64,000 nucleotides of DNA, from the NCBI RefSeq assembly GCF_003096715.1, contig NZ_QEOL01000005.1:62001-126000 (forward strand), in the 5' to 3' direction. Under the pieces are notes generated by a model, which worked only from the letters and a program-made list of their open reading frames with translations, was not told where the DNA came from and did no database searches. The position numbers were made by a program, and so were the translations under genes. Positions 1 to 9,778 of this stretch are shown piece after piece (positions within the stretch are counted from its first letter, which is position 1; every line of letters starts with the position of its first letter). The DNA comes from Paraburkholderia silvatlantica. Lineage in GTDB: Bacteria; Pseudomonadota; Gammaproteobacteria; Burkholderiales; Burkholderiaceae.

Positions 1-1599
1 ATTCTCGCGGCGGGCGGCGCGGAGCAGGTCAACGTGTTCACGCGCATCCTGCTCGCGCTCTTTGGTGTGGTGACGTGGTATGCAGTCCCGATGATGCCCG
101 TCGAGATCACGTTGCTGCCGAAGTGGTTCCCGTTCCATCTTTCGAAGGTGTCGTACTGGGCGCGCACGGTGATCGTGCCGCTGCTCGTGCTGGGCGCGAA
201 GCGTCCGGTGGCGCGCAACCCGCGTGGCGTGCGCATCGACGAGCTGTTCCGCGGCGCGCCGGTGAGCGTGGGCCTGAACGCCCGCTCCCCGCATCAGAGC
301 AAGGGCTGGTTCGGCTTCTTCCGCGCCGTGGACGGCGTGCTGCGCGTGACCGATCCGCTTTTTCCGACCTATCTGCGCCAGCGCGCGATCGACGCCGCAG
401 TGGCGTTCGTCGACGAGCGCCTGAACGGCGAGGACGGCCTTGGCGCGATCTTCCCGGCCATGGCCAACGCCGTGATGATGTACGACGTGCTCGGCTATCC
501 CGCCGATCATCCGCATCGCGCGATTGCGCGCCAGTCGCTCGAAAAGCTGGTGACGGTTCGTGCGGAGGAAGCGTACGTCCAGCCCTGCCTGTCGCCCGTG
601 TGGGACACGTCGCTGGCGGCGCACGCCCTGCTGGAGACCGGTGACGCCCGCGCCGGGGAAGCCGCGCGCCGCGGCCTCGAATGGCTGCGTCCGCTGCAGA
701 TTCTCGACGTGCGCGGCGACTGGATCTCGCGCCGCGAGGCGGTTCGCCCCGGCGGCTGGGCGTTCCAGTACGCGAACCCGCACTACCCCGATGTCGACGA
801 CACGGCCGTGGTCGTGGCCGCGATGGACCGCGTGGACAAGCTCGACAACACGAAGGCCTACGACGCCCCGATCGAGCGCGCGCGCGAATGGGTGGTCGGC
901 ATGCAAAGCAGCAACGGCGGCTGGGGCGCGTTCGAGCCGGAGAACACGCAGTACTACCTGAACAACATCCCGTTCTCGGACCACGGCGCACTGCTCGATC
1001 CGCCGACCGCAGACGTCTCGGGCCGCTGCCTGTCGATGCTCGCGCAGCTCGGCGAACTGCCGGCCACGAGCGAGCATGCGCGCCGCGCGTACCACTACCT
1101 GCTCGAGGAGCAGGAAGCCGATGGCAGCTGGTACGGCCGCTGGGGCATGAACTACATCTACGGCACGTGGACGGCGCTGTGCGCGCTCAACGCGGCCGGT
1201 CTCGATCACGACGACCCGCGCATGAAGCGCGCGGTGCAATGGCTCGAGCAGATCCAGAACGACGATGGCGGCTGGGGCGAAGACGGCACGAGCTACAAGC
1301 TCGAATACCGCGGCTACGAGCGCGCCGCCAGCACCGCATCGCAAACGGCCTGGGCGCTGCTCGGCCTGATGGCCGCGGGCGCGGTCGATCATCCGGCGGT
1401 TGCACGCGGCATCGCGTATCTCCAGAAAACGCAGCAGGAACACGGCCTCTGGGACGAAACGCGCTTCACGGCCACGGGTTTTCCGCGCGTGTTCTATCTG
1501 CGTTACCACGGTTATCGCAAGTTCTTCCCGCTGTGGGCGCTTGCGCGCTACCGCAACCTCAAGCGCGCGGGCGTGACGCGCGTCACGGTCGGTCTGTGA
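1..1599 (+). CDS. shc: Squalene-hopene cyclase (5'-truncated by window edge)
   Basis: Cyclises squalene to hopene/hopanol, the committed step of hopanoid synthesis, as a monotopic inner-membrane enzyme. The frame is open from base 1 (reads ILAAGGAEQVNVF), so the GTG at 34 is internal and the true start lies upstream. About 532 residues are present of the usual 650-680, so roughly the first 120-150 are missing. The catalytic DxDD acid motif is visible as DVDD at 790-801. QW repeats typical of the family are seen, for example SSNGGWGAF near 910-930, NDDGGWGEDG near 1258-1290 and a further copy near the C-terminus. hpnG follows with a GTGA overlap, so the two are translationally coupled. Upstream hpnD/hpnE are expected outside the window (inference). 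Confidence 0.96.
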   Translation: MLAAGGAEQVNVFTRILLALFGVVTWYAVPMMPVEITLLPKWFPFHLSKVSYWARTVIVPLLVLGAKRPVARNPRGVRIDELFRGAPVSVGLNARSPHQSKGWFGFFRAVDGVLRVTDPLFPTYLRQRAIDAAVAFVDERLNGEDGLGAIFPAMANAVMMYDVLGYPADHPHRAIARQSLEKLVTVRAEEAYVQPCLSPVWDTSLAAHALLETGDARAGEAARRGLEWLRPLQILDVRGDWISRREAVRPGGWAFQYANPHYPDVDDTAVVVAAMDRVDKLDNTKAYDAPIERAREWVVGMQSSNGGWGAFEPENTQYYLNNIPFSDHGALLDPPTADVSGRCLSMLAQLGELPATSEHARRAYHYLLEEQEADGSWYGRWGMNYIYGTWTALCALNAAGLDHDDPRMKRAVQWLEQIQNDDGGWGEDGTSYKLEYRGYERAASTASQTAWALLGLMAAGAVDHPAVARGIAYLQKTQQEHGLWDETRFTATGFPRVFYLRYHGYRKFFPLWALARYRNLKRAGVTRVTVGL

Positions 1600-2318
1600 G
1601 CGTGGCGGCTGGCGTCAAGGCGCGCGCCCTGCCCGTGATCGCAGTGACGGGCATGGCCTTCGAGGCGGGCATTGCCGCGGGCAAGGGCCAGGACGGCGTG
1701 CGCGCCGTCTACGCCGCGCGCGCCGACCTGCTGCAGAGCGCGCTCGCGGCGGCGCTCAAGGACGGCGCGGCGGGCATCGTGAGCTTCGGCACGGCGGGCG
1801 GTCTTGCGCCCGATCTCGAGCCGGGCACCCTGGTGATCGCACAAGCGATCGAAGGGCCGTTCGGGCGCGTCGAGGCCGACGCCGACTGGAGCGCGCGCAT
1901 GGCCGACGCGCTGATGGCCTCGCCGCTCGCCGCGAAAACGCGGCGCGGCGTGGAGGCAGCCGTTGCCGCGCCGCTCACCGGCGCAGCGGACAAGGCAGCG
2001 TTGTTCAGCGCGTGCGGGGCGCTCGCCGTCGACATGGAATCGCATCTGGCCGCAGCTGCGGCGGCCGCGCACGGCGTGCCGTTCGCCGTGTGCCGCGCGA
2101 TCGTCGACCCGGCGTGGCGCAGCCTGCCGAAAGCGGCCATGGCCGGCTTGCGCGACGACGGCACGACGGCGGTGCTCCCGGTCCTGCGCGAACTGGCGCG
2201 CGACCCGGCGCAACTGGGCGGCCTGCTGCGCGTGGCGGCGGACGCGAAGGCGGCGCGCCAGTCGCTAAGCGCCGCGCGGCAGGTGCTGACGGCCACCGGC
2301 GCCTTTTTCCCCAAATGA
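1596..2318 (+). CDS. hpnG: Hopanoid-associated nucleoside phosphorylase HpnG
   Basis: Removes adenine from adenosylhopane to give ribosyl/phosphoribosyl hopane in side-chain maturation (family knowledge: purine nucleoside phosphorylase superfamily). About 240 residues. The N-terminus reads LPVIAVTGMAFEAGIAAG, then the glycine-rich GIVSFGTAGGL and the late ALAVDMES block, which in this superfamily contacts the nucleoside. The start is GTG 1596, overlapping the shc stop (GTGA); GTG 1602 is an alternative. No ATG lies nearby in frame. It forms an operon with shc. Confidence 0.9.
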   Translation: MSVAAGVKARALPVIAVTGMAFEAGIAAGKGQDGVRAVYAARADLLQSALAAALKDGAAGIVSFGTAGGLAPDLEPGTLVIAQAIEGPFGRVEADADWSARMADALMASPLAAKTRRGVEAAVAAPLTGAADKAALFSACGALAVDMESHLAAAAAAAHGVPFAVCRAIVDPAWRSLPKAAMAGLRDDGTTAVLPVLRELARDPAQLGGLLRVAADAKAARQSLSAARQVLTATGAFFPK

Positions 2319-2331
2319 CCTTGGCGGATTA

Positions 2332-2360
2332 TTGAAATACCTAGGGTAAACCCCTATCTC
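2332..2360 (+). promoter_or_regulatory. Candidate promoter with TAGGG/CCCTA inverted repeat
   Basis: TTGAAA at 2332-2337 and TATCTC at 2355-2360 have 17-bp spacing, the -10 being weak. Between them lies TAGGG (2342-2346) facing CCCTA (2352-2356), an inverted repeat that could be an operator. This is the only non-coding stretch between hpnG and the thioesterase gene, so a promoter here is expected; the exact boxes are inferred. Confidence 0.3.
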
Positions 2361-2436
2361 TGATAACATCTCGGTGTTAACCCCAGGTTCGCTCTCGCGA
2401 GCTGGGGACAAATCACATCTCGGGGAGTTATCAGCC

Positions 2437-2922
2437 ATGAATTTTCATACTCGCAAGTGGGTCAAGCCTGAAGACCTGAATCCGAACGGCACGCTGTTCG
2501 GCGGCAGCCTGCTGCGCTGGATCGACGAAGAAGCGGCGATCTACGCGATCTGCCAGCTCGACAACCAGCGCGTGGTGACCAAGTTCATGTCGGAGATCAA
2601 CTTCGTGAGTTCGGCGCGTCAGGGCGACATCATCGAGCTCGGCATAAAGGCCACGGACTTCGGCCGGACGTCGATCACGCTGCGCGCCGAAGTGCGCAAC
2701 AAGATCACGCGCAAGAGCATCCTGACGATCGAAAAGATGGTGTTCGTGAACCTGGGCGCCGACGGCGTGCCCGTCCCGCACGGCCGCGAACGCATCCGCT
2801 ACGCCGACGAAGCCTACGAGCGCTATCGCCAGACCGTGCAGACGGCGGCGGACGCCACGGCGCTGGCGGCGGCGAACGAGGCTCAGCGCCAGGCCGGGAG
2901 CGAGGACGCTTCGGTGCATTGA
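2437..2922 (+). CDS. Hotdog-fold acyl-CoA thioesterase (YciA/BACH-like)
   Basis: Hydrolyses acyl-CoA thioesters in the cytoplasm (family knowledge; chain-length preference cannot be read from sequence). 161 residues forming a single hotdog domain. The N-terminal signature NPNGTLFGGSLLRWIDEEAA, with the catalytic-region acidic residue in DEEA, is at residues 15-34. The C-terminal 25 residues are Ala-rich and probably disordered. The start ATG 2437 was chosen because of GGGGAG at 2422-2427; an in-frame extension upstream to 2374 has no such site. It stands alone between hpnG and a bidirectional terminator; any link with hopanoids is only positional. Confidence 0.9.
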   Translation: MNFHTRKWVKPEDLNPNGTLFGGSLLRWIDEEAAIYAICQLDNQRVVTKFMSEINFVSSARQGDIIELGIKATDFGRTSITLRAEVRNKITRKSILTIEKMVFVNLGADGVPVPHGRERIRYADEAYERYRQTVQTAADATALAAANEAQRQAGSEDASVH

Positions 2923-2941
2923 GCGGCGAGAATGGAAGCAT

Positions 2942-2979
2942 AAAAAACCCGGCAACCTGGAAAGGTTGCCGGGTTTTTT
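2942..2979. terminator. Bidirectional rho-independent terminator
   Basis: Perfect 10-bp GC-rich stem CCCGGCAACC/GGTTGCCGGG with loop TGGAAA, flanked by six A on the left and six T on the right. It terminates the plus-strand thioesterase gene and the minus-strand mlaA-hpnN unit that converge here. Confidence 0.93.
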
Positions 2980-3028
2980 CGCGTTGATACGCGGCTCGCC
3001 CACAGACGGGCGAGCCGCGATATCGGGT

Positions 3029-4069
3029 TCAGGGCGCCGATGCCGGCTTCGCAGGCGCCGCCTTCACACCCGACGCCGCCGGTGCGGAAGCCGCTGGCGC
3101 CGGGACACCCGCCGTGCCGGCCGCCGCAGCCGCACCCGGGCCCGCGCCCGCCGCGGCCGCACCCGTGGCCGCCGCGCCGCTCGTGGCGGCAGCCCCGGCA
3201 GCCCCCGCCGCGCTCCCCTCGCCTGGATCCTCGTAATTCGGCAGACCATTGTTCGATGCGCCGGGGGCCGGTGCGCCCGCACCGCCCGATTCGCCCGGAT
3301 CTTCGTAATTGGGTGCCCCGTTTTCGTTCGGGGTTGCCTCGCCGTCCGGCTCGCCGTAATTGGGCAGCGGCGCATTGTTGCCACGCGAGCCGCGAATCAG
3401 CGATTCGCGCTGCTGGCGGTAGGCGTCGCGCACGAACGAATACGGGTCGAGCGCGGCCTGCTTGAGCAGGTCGGTTGCGCCGAGCAGATCCGCGCGCGCG
3501 CTGATGAACTGCGCGAGATACATCGGGTTGCGCACCGCCGGCTCGAAATAGTTGATGACGTTGAACTTCACGTCCACGGCCATGCCGATGCCGTCGCGCA
3601 CCGAGCTGGGTCCGAACAGCGGCAGCACGAGATACGGGCCGGCCGGCATGCCGTAGTGGCCCATCGTGAGGCCGAAGTCCTGATGATGCTTGGGCAGCCC
3701 CGCCGCCGTTGCGAAGTCGATCAGGCCGCCCAGACCGAAGGTCGTGTTCATCGCGATACGCATCAAATCCTGGACGGCGTCGGTGATCTTCAGTTGCAGC
3801 ACGTTGTTCGCGAAGTTGTCGACGTCTCCGATGTTCGAGAAGAAGTTCGTGATCGCCTGACGCAGCGGCTGAGGCGTCACCTTTTGGTAGCCCTTGGCGA
3901 CGGGCTGCGCGATGTAGGTGTCGAGTTTGTCGTTGAACGTGAAAATCGCGCGATTCGCGGGCTCGAACGGATCGCCCGGTTTGCGGTCGGGGCCCGTGGC
4001 GCAACCCGACGTCACGAGGAGCGCCAGGCTCGCCGCCGCCATGGTGAGCGCGGCTTGATTCTTCTTCAT
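3029..4069 (-). CDS. mlaA: MlaA/VacJ outer-membrane lipoprotein with low-complexity tail
   Basis: MlaA removes mislocalised phospholipid from the outer leaflet of the outer membrane and passes it to the MlaC carrier. 346 residues. Signal peptide with lipobox LVTSGC (Cys about residue 24), then the conserved [15 protein letters not shown] and a central domain with [22 protein letters not shown] and [16 protein letters not shown]. The family usually ends near 230-250 residues. Here an about 110-residue Ala/Gly/Pro tail follows, containing three copies of a PNY(G/E)(E/D)P(D/G) motif. The start ATG 4069 overlaps the hpnN stop (ATGA), so the two genes are translationally coupled. The tail's function is unknown. 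Confidence 0.93.
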   Translation of the reverse strand: MKKNQAALTMAAASLALLVTSGCATGPDRKPGDPFEPANRAIFTFNDKLDTYIAQPVAKGYQKVTPQPLRQAITNFFSNIGDVDNFANNVLQLKITDAVQDLMRIAMNTTFGLGGLIDFATAAGLPKHHQDFGLTMGHYGMPAGPYLVLPLFGPSSVRDGIGMAVDVKFNVINYFEPAVRNPMYLAQFISARADLLGATDLLKQAALDPYSFVRDAYRQQRESLIRGSRGNNAPLPNYGEPDGEATPNENGAPNYEDPGESGGAGAPAPGASNNGLPNYEDPGEGSAAGAAGAAATSGAAATGAAAAGAGPGAAAAAGTAGVPAPAASAPAASGVKAAPAKPASAP

Positions 4070-6693
4070 TGATCGATCCCCTGAATTTCCGATCTCGCGC
4101 GTTTTGCGCGCGGCTTGCCCATCAGCACCGGCTGGAACACCACGGCGCCGATGAGCGTACAGAACAAGGACAGCGCGAGCAGCTTGCCCATGCTCGACGT
4201 GCCCGGATGATGCGATAGCCACAGGCTCCCGAACGCCGTGGCCGTGGTCGCGGCGGAAAAAAGCACCGCGTGTGTGAGGCTCGAATGCAGCAGGCCGGTC
4301 TGCCCGGCACGCCAAGCCATCACGAAATAGATTTTGAACGCGACGCCGACGCCGAGCATCAGGGGAAGCGCGATGATGTTGGCGAAATTTAGCTGAATTC
4401 CAAAGACGACGCACAGTTCGAGCGTGACGAGCGCCGAAACCAGCAGAGGAATGAGCGTGCGCAGCACGTCGCCGAAATTGCGCAGCGTGATCCAGAGGAG
4501 GGCCGTGATGAGCAGCACGGACCATCCCGCTGCCTGGAGGAACGCGAGGATGATCACATTCGCCGAGTGCAGGATCGAAATCGGGCCGCCGATCGCGTTC
4601 GGCTCCGCCGCTTTCACCGCGTGCGCGAAGCGCGCGAGCATCACGTCATCGTTGGGATCGACGCCCGGCGGCACGCGCGGCGCGACGTCCACGATCGCCT
4701 GGCCGGTCGGCGCCACCCAGTCGCGCACCATCTCGGGCGGCAGGTTTTCACGCGTGATTTCCGAGGGCTGCAACAGGCGCGCGAGCTGCGCGAAGGCGAG
4801 CTTGAGCGTGAGGCTGAAGGCGGTTTCCGCGCGATCGCGCGTGGCCGGGCTGGCGTTCGCGAGTTTCGTGAGCGAGTCGGACAGATGCTTCGCCTCGGCC
4901 GCGCCCGGTCCCGGATGGTCGCTTGCGGCGAGCGAAAGCTGGTTGGCCGCGCGCTTGAGCGTCTGCACACGTACTTCGTCGGTCACGGGCGAGGACGGTT
5001 GCTGCGTGAGCGCGGGCAGAAGCTGCTGCGCGGCGCTCGAGATCAGCATGAGCTTTTGCTGCTGATCGTCGGGAATGAGCGAACTGAGCGTGGTGGCGCG
5101 CGCCACTTCCGGCAGCTTCGAGAGCCGCGCGGCGATCTTGTCGGCTTCTTCGAGCGACGGCGCGAGCACGCTCACGTCGTTGATCGAGATGACGGGCGAA
5201 TTCTTGAGCGCGAGCAGCGTCGCCATCGACTCGGTATGCGGATCCTTGAGGTGCAGCGGATTGAAGTCGAAGCGCAGATGCAGCAACAAGGGTGTCGCGC
5301 CCACCACGATGATGAGCGTGGTGATCAGCACGGGCTTGCGATGCCCGGCGAGCCATCTGTCGACGGGCGCGAGGAACGCGAAGCCCGGCGAGGCGCGCTC
5401 GCCGCTGGGATTGAACACGCGGATGAGCGCCGGCAGCACCGTCATGTTGCAGACGTACGCCACGAACATGCCCACGCCCGCGATCTGCCCGAGTTCCGAG
5501 AGGCCCCTGTATGCGGTCGGCAGGAAGGAAAAGAAACTTTCGGCCACGGCGATGGCCGCAAGCGTGAGCGGCACGCCGATGGTGCGCGCGGTCTTGAGGA
5601 GCGCGGCGTCGAGCCGCTCGTCCTGATAGCGCTCCTCGCGATACTTCACGCCGAACTGCACGCCGAAATCGACTCCTAGCCCCACGAACAGCACCATGAA
5701 GGCGACCGAGAGCATGTTGAACGAGCCGATCATCATGAGGCCGAGCGCGGCCGTGATGACGAGACCGATCACGAGCGTGATGAGCGTCGCGCCGATCAGC
5801 TTGCCCGAGCGCAGCGCGAGCCACAGGATGGCGAGCACGACGACGAGCGTGATCGCGCCGTTGAGCGCGGCGCCGTCCTGCACCGAGGCGAACTCGTCGT
5901 CGGCGAGCGGCTGTTCGCCCGTAAGGCGCACGCGCGCGCCGAATTCGCTGTCGAGATGCAGCGAGGCGGCGGTCGCGCGGATCGCTTCAGACGCGTTCGC
6001 GCCCGCCTTGAGCGCGGCGAAGTTGAGCACCGGCTGCACGGTGACGAACGCGAACGCGGGCTTCGCGGCCGAGTCCTTGTCGACGAGCGCGCGCCACGAG
6101 AACGCCGCGGGCTTGCCGGCGAGTACCTCGTCGACGACGGTGGCGGCGCTGCCGAGCAGATTCGCCATTTGCGGCAGCTTGATCTGGCCGATCGTGAGCG
6201 GCAGCTGCAACGTGGTCGTGAGCGTGCCGGCCAGACCCGCGAGGCTCGGGTCCTTCGCGAGCTGGTTCACGAGCGGGCGCGCCTGCACGAGCTGGCCCGT
6301 GGTCGAGAGCACGGTGGCCGTGGACGGAAAGAGCAGGCCGTTGTGCTGGAAGAACGGGCCGCCCGCGGGCTGCGAGACGGCGCTGAATTCGCGCGAGTCG
6401 GCCTGGAGCGCTTGCGCGAGCTTGTCGGCGGCGGCGTCGGCGAGCTCGGGCGCGTCGGCCTCGACGACGACGAGCAGCGAGCTCGCGCGCTGCGGGAACG
6501 CCTTGTCCTTGGCGTCGCTCAACGCGGCCCATTCGGCCGTGTTCTCGACGAGACCGCTGACGTCGGTGTTGATCTTGAAATGCCTCGCAACGTACACGCC
6601 GGAGAGCACGGCAAGCACGACCGCAAGTGCGATCACCCACGCCGCGCGGCGCACCGACCAGGCGACGAGGCTAATGATGAATGGCTTCAGCAT
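4066..6693 (-). CDS. hpnN: Hopanoid transporter HpnN (RND/MMPL superfamily)
   Basis: Inner-membrane RND-type transporter that moves hopanoids towards the outer membrane. 875 residues, the full HpnN length. One N-terminal TM helix (residues 15-35) is followed by a large periplasmic domain containing [12 protein letters not shown], a TM bundle with [20 protein letters not shown], a second periplasmic loop and the C-terminal bundle, matching the duplicated RND layout. It is the first gene of a two-gene minus-strand unit with mlaA, the stop and start codons overlapping by 4 bp. hpnM is divergent about 240 bp away. The coupling suggests coordinated hopanoid and phospholipid trafficking (inference). 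Confidence 0.95.
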   Translation of the reverse strand: MLKPFIISLVAWSVRRAAWVIALAVVLAVLSGVYVARHFKINTDVSGLVENTAEWAALSDAKDKAFPQRASSLLVVVEADAPELADAAADKLAQALQADSREFSAVSQPAGGPFFQHNGLLFPSTATVLSTTGQLVQARPLVNQLAKDPSLAGLAGTLTTTLQLPLTIGQIKLPQMANLLGSAATVVDEVLAGKPAAFSWRALVDKDSAAKPAFAFVTVQPVLNFAALKAGANASEAIRATAASLHLDSEFGARVRLTGEQPLADDEFASVQDGAALNGAITLVVVLAILWLALRSGKLIGATLITLVIGLVITAALGLMMIGSFNMLSVAFMVLFVGLGVDFGVQFGVKYREERYQDERLDAALLKTARTIGVPLTLAAIAVAESFFSFLPTAYRGLSELGQIAGVGMFVAYVCNMTVLPALIRVFNPSGERASPGFAFLAPVDRWLAGHRKPVLITTLIIVVGATPLLLHLRFDFNPLHLKDPHTESMATLLALKNSPVISINDVSVLAPSLEEADKIAARLSKLPEVARATTLSSLIPDDQQQKLMLISSAAQQLLPALTQQPSSPVTDEVRVQTLKRAANQLSLAASDHPGPGAAEAKHLSDSLTKLANASPATRDRAETAFSLTLKLAFAQLARLLQPSEITRENLPPEMVRDWVAPTGQAIVDVAPRVPPGVDPNDDVMLARFAHAVKAAEPNAIGGPISILHSANVIILAFLQAAGWSVLLITALLWITLRNFGDVLRTLIPLLVSALVTLELCVVFGIQLNFANIIALPLMLGVGVAFKIYFVMAWRAGQTGLLHSSLTHAVLFSAATTATAFGSLWLSHHPGTSSMGKLLALSLFCTLIGAVVFQPVLMGKPRAKRARSEIQGIDQ

Positions 6694-6934
6694 ACAGGCG
6701 AGGGGGCCCTGTCAATTAGGTTCTTTGACGCGAAACGCACAAGTATACCGGCCCCGCCCGTCCCGGCGCGGGTCATGCACACCTGGCTCGAGGCGGCGCC
6801 CCGGCAGCGCATCTGCCAAGCCGTTATACTGGCTCAGCCGGCGGCGCGAAGGTTACGTGATTGCGCTTGCATTTAACCGCACGCACTGAGTCGCACTGTA
6901 CCGGCGTCTGAATTTCACTGTTCCAGAAGAGCGT

Positions 6935-7543
6935 ATGAAACGTTACCTGACCGCATTTTTCGTCGCCGCCTGTTTTACGGGCGTATCGGGCGCCGCGTTC
7001 GCGCAGACCACGCCGGACGCCGTCGTCAAGGCCGCCGTGGAAGGCACCGTGAAGGCGATGCAGGCCGACCCGCAGGCGCGCGGCGGCGACATGAACAAGA
7101 TCACCCAGGTGGTCGAGACCCATTTCGTTCCCGCCACCGACTTCAAGCGCACCACGCGTATCGCCGTTGGCAAGCCCTGGGCGACGGCCACGCCCGAACA
7201 GCAGCAGAAGCTGTATGAGCAATTTCAACTCCTGCTCGTGAAGACGTACGCCTCGTCGCTCTCGCAATTGCGCGATACCCAGGTGACTTTCAAGTTCGCA
7301 CCCTCGAACACGGGTGCCGGCGCGAAAGACACGGTGGTGCAGTCGCATGTGATCAGCAACGGCGGCGACGACGCCATCGACTACCGCCTCGCGCAAACGC
7401 CCAACGGGTGGAAGATCTACGACATCAACATGATGGGCGCCTGGCTGATCCAGGTCTACCAGACGCAATTCGCCGACCAGATCGCCAAGGGCGGCATCGA
7501 CGGGCTCATCAAGTTCCTCGTCGACCACAACGCGCGCGGCTGA
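6935..7543 (+). CDS. hpnM: HpnM, MlaC-type periplasmic lipid carrier
   Basis: Periplasmic lipid-binding protein of the Ttg2D/MlaC family, in hopanoid clusters called HpnM. 202 residues. Signal peptide with cleavage after AAFA (about residue 23), then the family region containing ETHFVPATDFKRTTRIAVGKPW and the C-terminal NGWKIYDINMMGAWLIQVYQ. The start ATG 6935 has AGAAGAG a few bases upstream. Divergent from hpnN-mlaA, it supplies the periplasmic shuttle component of the same locus. Its lipid (hopanoid or phospholipid) is not decided by sequence. Confidence 0.92.
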   Translation: MKRYLTAFFVAACFTGVSGAAFAQTTPDAVVKAAVEGTVKAMQADPQARGGDMNKITQVVETHFVPATDFKRTTRIAVGKPWATATPEQQQKLYEQFQLLLVKTYASSLSQLRDTQVTFKFAPSNTGAGAKDTVVQSHVISNGGDDAIDYRLAQTPNGWKIYDINMMGAWLIQVYQTQFADQIAKGGIDGLIKFLVDHNARG

Positions 7544-7594
7544 GCGCCGCACGTCGTTCGTCGATCGGTGGATGCACACGCATTGTGTGCCTGA

Positions 7595-7626
7595 CGGGCG
7601 CTCCGGGTAATCCGGAGCGCCCGTTT
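7595..7626 (+). terminator. Hairpin terminator after hpnM
   Basis: A 12-bp perfect stem CGGGCGCTCCGG/CCGGAGCGCCCG with loop GTAAT, then only TTT. It separates hpnM from the convergent response regulator gene. The T-tract is short, so efficiency is uncertain. Confidence 0.6.
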
Positions 7627-8297
7627 CACTTTCTGCGGTGCTCCACCGCGAACTTGATCAACTCCGCCTGGCCTTCGATCTCCAGCTTGCGCTTGAGGTT
7701 GAGCCGGTGCGTTTCCACCGTGCGCACCGAAAGTCCCTCGCGCTGCGCGATCTGCTTGCTCGACAGTCCTTGTGCGAGCGCGTCGAGAATGTCCCGTTCG
7801 CGCGGCGTGAGACGCTCGACGGGCGTGCTGCGCGCCGACGCCTGGATCATGCGCGCACTCAACCCCGCGCTGAAATACGTGCGGCCGGCCAGCACCGCTT
7901 CGATCGCGCGGATGATTTCGGTGGCCGGCGAATCCTTGAGCACATAGCCGCTCGCGCCCGCGCGCACCGCCTCGGTCACGTATTCGACGTTGTCGTGCAT
8001 CGACAGCATCAACACGCGGATGGCCGGAAAGCGCTCGTGGAAAATACCCGCGAGCGCGATGCCGTTCACGCCGGCCATGCCCACGTCCATCAGCACGAGA
8101 TCGGGTTCGAGCGACGCTGCGAGCGCGATGGCCTCGTCGGCGTTGCCGGCTTCGCCTGCCACCTCGAAGCCCGGCACGGCTTCGAGCCGTGCGCGCAGGC
8201 CGTCGCGCACGAGCGGATGATCGTCCACCAGGACGAGGCGCGCGGGCCCCGCGCCTGGGCCGGTCGAATCGTTCACGTTTGCATTCGTCATCGTCAT
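7626..8297 (-). CDS. NarL/LuxR-family two-component response regulator
   Basis: Cytoplasmic transcription factor, 223 residues. The receiver domain spans residues 20-135 with acidic pocket DD at 25-26, phospho-acceptor Asp71 (LVLMDVGM) and Lys121 (GYVLKDS). The C-terminal LuxR-type HTH is at about 160-215 (LTPRERDILDALAQG, then SVRTVETHRLNLKRKL). The start ATG 8297 overlaps the kinase stop by ATGA; ATG 8291 is also possible. It is paired with the sensor kinase and placed next to divergent cstA, so control of cstA is inferred. Confidence 0.94.
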   Translation of the reverse strand: MTMTNANVNDSTGPGAGPARLVLVDDHPLVRDGLRARLEAVPGFEVAGEAGNADEAIALAASLEPDLVLMDVGMAGVNGIALAGIFHERFPAIRVLMLSMHDNVEYVTEAVRAGASGYVLKDSPATEIIRAIEAVLAGRTYFSAGLSARMIQASARSTPVERLTPRERDILDALAQGLSSKQIAQREGLSVRTVETHRLNLKRKLEIEGQAELIKFAVEHRRK

Positions 8298-9778
8298 GTC
8301 GGCGTTCCTGGTACGGCGGCGGCGGCTTTGGATGCTGCGCTGGACGCAATAGGCACCCACGCAGTGACGAGCGTGTGGCCGGGCTGCGAGGCGATGTCGA
8401 GACGGCCGCCGAGCGACTCCAGGCGCTCGCGCATGTTGCGCAGGCCCAGACCCGCGCGCGGGTCGGCCAGCGCGTGTGCCACGTCGAAGCCGCGGCCGTT
8501 ATCGGCAATGCCGAGTGTCACGCCGCTCGCGGCGACCTCGAGCGTGAGCGCGGCGCGCGCCGCTTGCGCATGCCGCACGATGTTGGTGAGCGCTTCCTGC
8601 GCGATGCGAAAGAGTACGGTGTTGACGGCGTCCGGCAGCGCGGGGACTTGCGCCTTTGCGCTCGCCGGCTTTGGCGCGGTTTGCGTGAAAGCGATCTCGA
8701 TGCCCGTTTGCCCGGCCATCTCGCGCGTGAGCTGCTCCAGCGCGGCTGCAAGGCCCAGGTCGTCGAGCATCGAGGGGCGCAGTGCGTGCGAGATGCTGCG
8801 CACTTCGCGCAGCGTGTCGGAAAGACGTGAGAGGCCGGTGGCGAGCGACGCTTCGGCGGCAGGCACGCGCGTTTCGCCGCGCTCGAAGCGCGCCAGCGCC
8901 GACTCCAGCAGCAGCTTCACCGATACGAGCATCTGGCTGATGCCGTCGTGCAGTTCGCGCGAGAGCCGCGCCCGCTCCTGCTCCTGCGACTCGACCACCT
9001 GCTGCGCGAGGCGCTTGAGTTTGGCATCGGTGCTGCGGTGCTCACTCACGTTGAGCACGAGCGCGCCGAGCGCGATCACGAGCACGCCCGCGAGTGCGAT
9101 CACGCCGAGCCACTGAATGGTGTGCTCGATATTCGCGGAGGCGCGCTCGTCGATGTGCGCGAGCGTCGAATCGACGTCGTCGAGATAGATGCCGGTGCCG
9201 ATCATCCAGCCCCAGCGCGGCAGCGGCACGACGTAGCCGAGCTTGGGCGCGAGCTTGCCCGTGGACGGCCGGTGCCACATATAGCGCACGTAGCCGCCGC
9301 CGCGCCGGGCTGCGGCAATCAGTTGCTGGATCGTGAGCGCGCCGTGCGGGTCGCGCAGGTTCCAGAGATCCTGGCCGACGAGCGCGGGCTCGCGCGGATG
9401 CATGAGCGAGCGCCCGTGCATGTCGTAGACGAAGAAATAGCCGTCGGGGCCGAAGTCCATCTTCTGCAGCACGGCTAGTGCGGCCAGCTGGCGGTCGGCT
9501 TCGCTCCCGGGCGCGGGCAACGCGGCGCTCGCGTTGTCCTCGGGCGCGTAGAGCGGTGCGATGGCGCTCGTGGCCAGCTCCACGTAATGGCGCAGCTCGA
9601 TCTCCTTGCTCGACAGATAGGCGCTCTGCATGGTCGCGTGCTGCGTTTGTGCGAGTTGCGTGGCCTGCTGGCGCACGCCGATCCCGATGCCGGCAATGGC
9701 GGCGAGGAACGGCACGACCGCAAGCAGGAAGATTTTCGTCTTCAGGCGGCGGTCTGCGAAGAAAAATGGGGCGGGCAT
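8294..9778 (-). CDS. Cache-domain sensor histidine kinase (HisKA_3 type)
   Basis: Inner-membrane sensor, 494 residues. TM1 is at about 14-36. A periplasmic single-Cache domain at about 45-205 is recognisable by DGYFFVYDMHGRSLMHP and GWMIGTGIYLDDVD. TM2 is at about 223-243. The dimerisation/phospho-acceptor segment RLSRELHDGISQ has His277, followed by a HATPase with NIVRHAQA (N box) and DNGRGF. The start ATG 9778 has no strong Shine-Dalgarno; a longer in-frame reading upstream looks non-coding. Cache domains bind small carboxylates or amino acids; with cstA divergent, a pyruvate-like ligand is a reasonable but unproven inference. Confidence 0.93.
   Translation of the reverse strand: MPAPFFFADRRLKTKIFLLAVVPFLAAIAGIGIGVRQQATQLAQTQHATMQSAYLSSKEIELRHYVELATSAIAPLYAPEDNASAALPAPGSEADRQLAALAVLQKMDFGPDGYFFVYDMHGRSLMHPREPALVGQDLWNLRDPHGALTIQQLIAAARRGGGYVRYMWHRPSTGKLAPKLGYVVPLPRWGWMIGTGIYLDDVDSTLAHIDERASANIEHTIQWLGVIALAGVLVIALGALVLNVSEHRSTDAKLKRLAQQVVESQEQERARLSRELHDGISQMLVSVKLLLESALARFERGETRVPAAEASLATGLSRLSDTLREVRSISHALRPSMLDDLGLAAALEQLTREMAGQTGIEIAFTQTAPKPASAKAQVPALPDAVNTVLFRIAQEALTNIVRHAQAARAALTLEVAASGVTLGIADNGRGFDVAHALADPRAGLGLRNMRERLESLGGRLDIASQPGHTLVTAWVPIASSAASKAAAAVPGTPT

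Noticed and set aside
4070..4525. Long N-terminal extension of mlaA
   Set aside because: It lies wholly within hpnN in another frame; the lipoprotein signal peptide begins at 4069.
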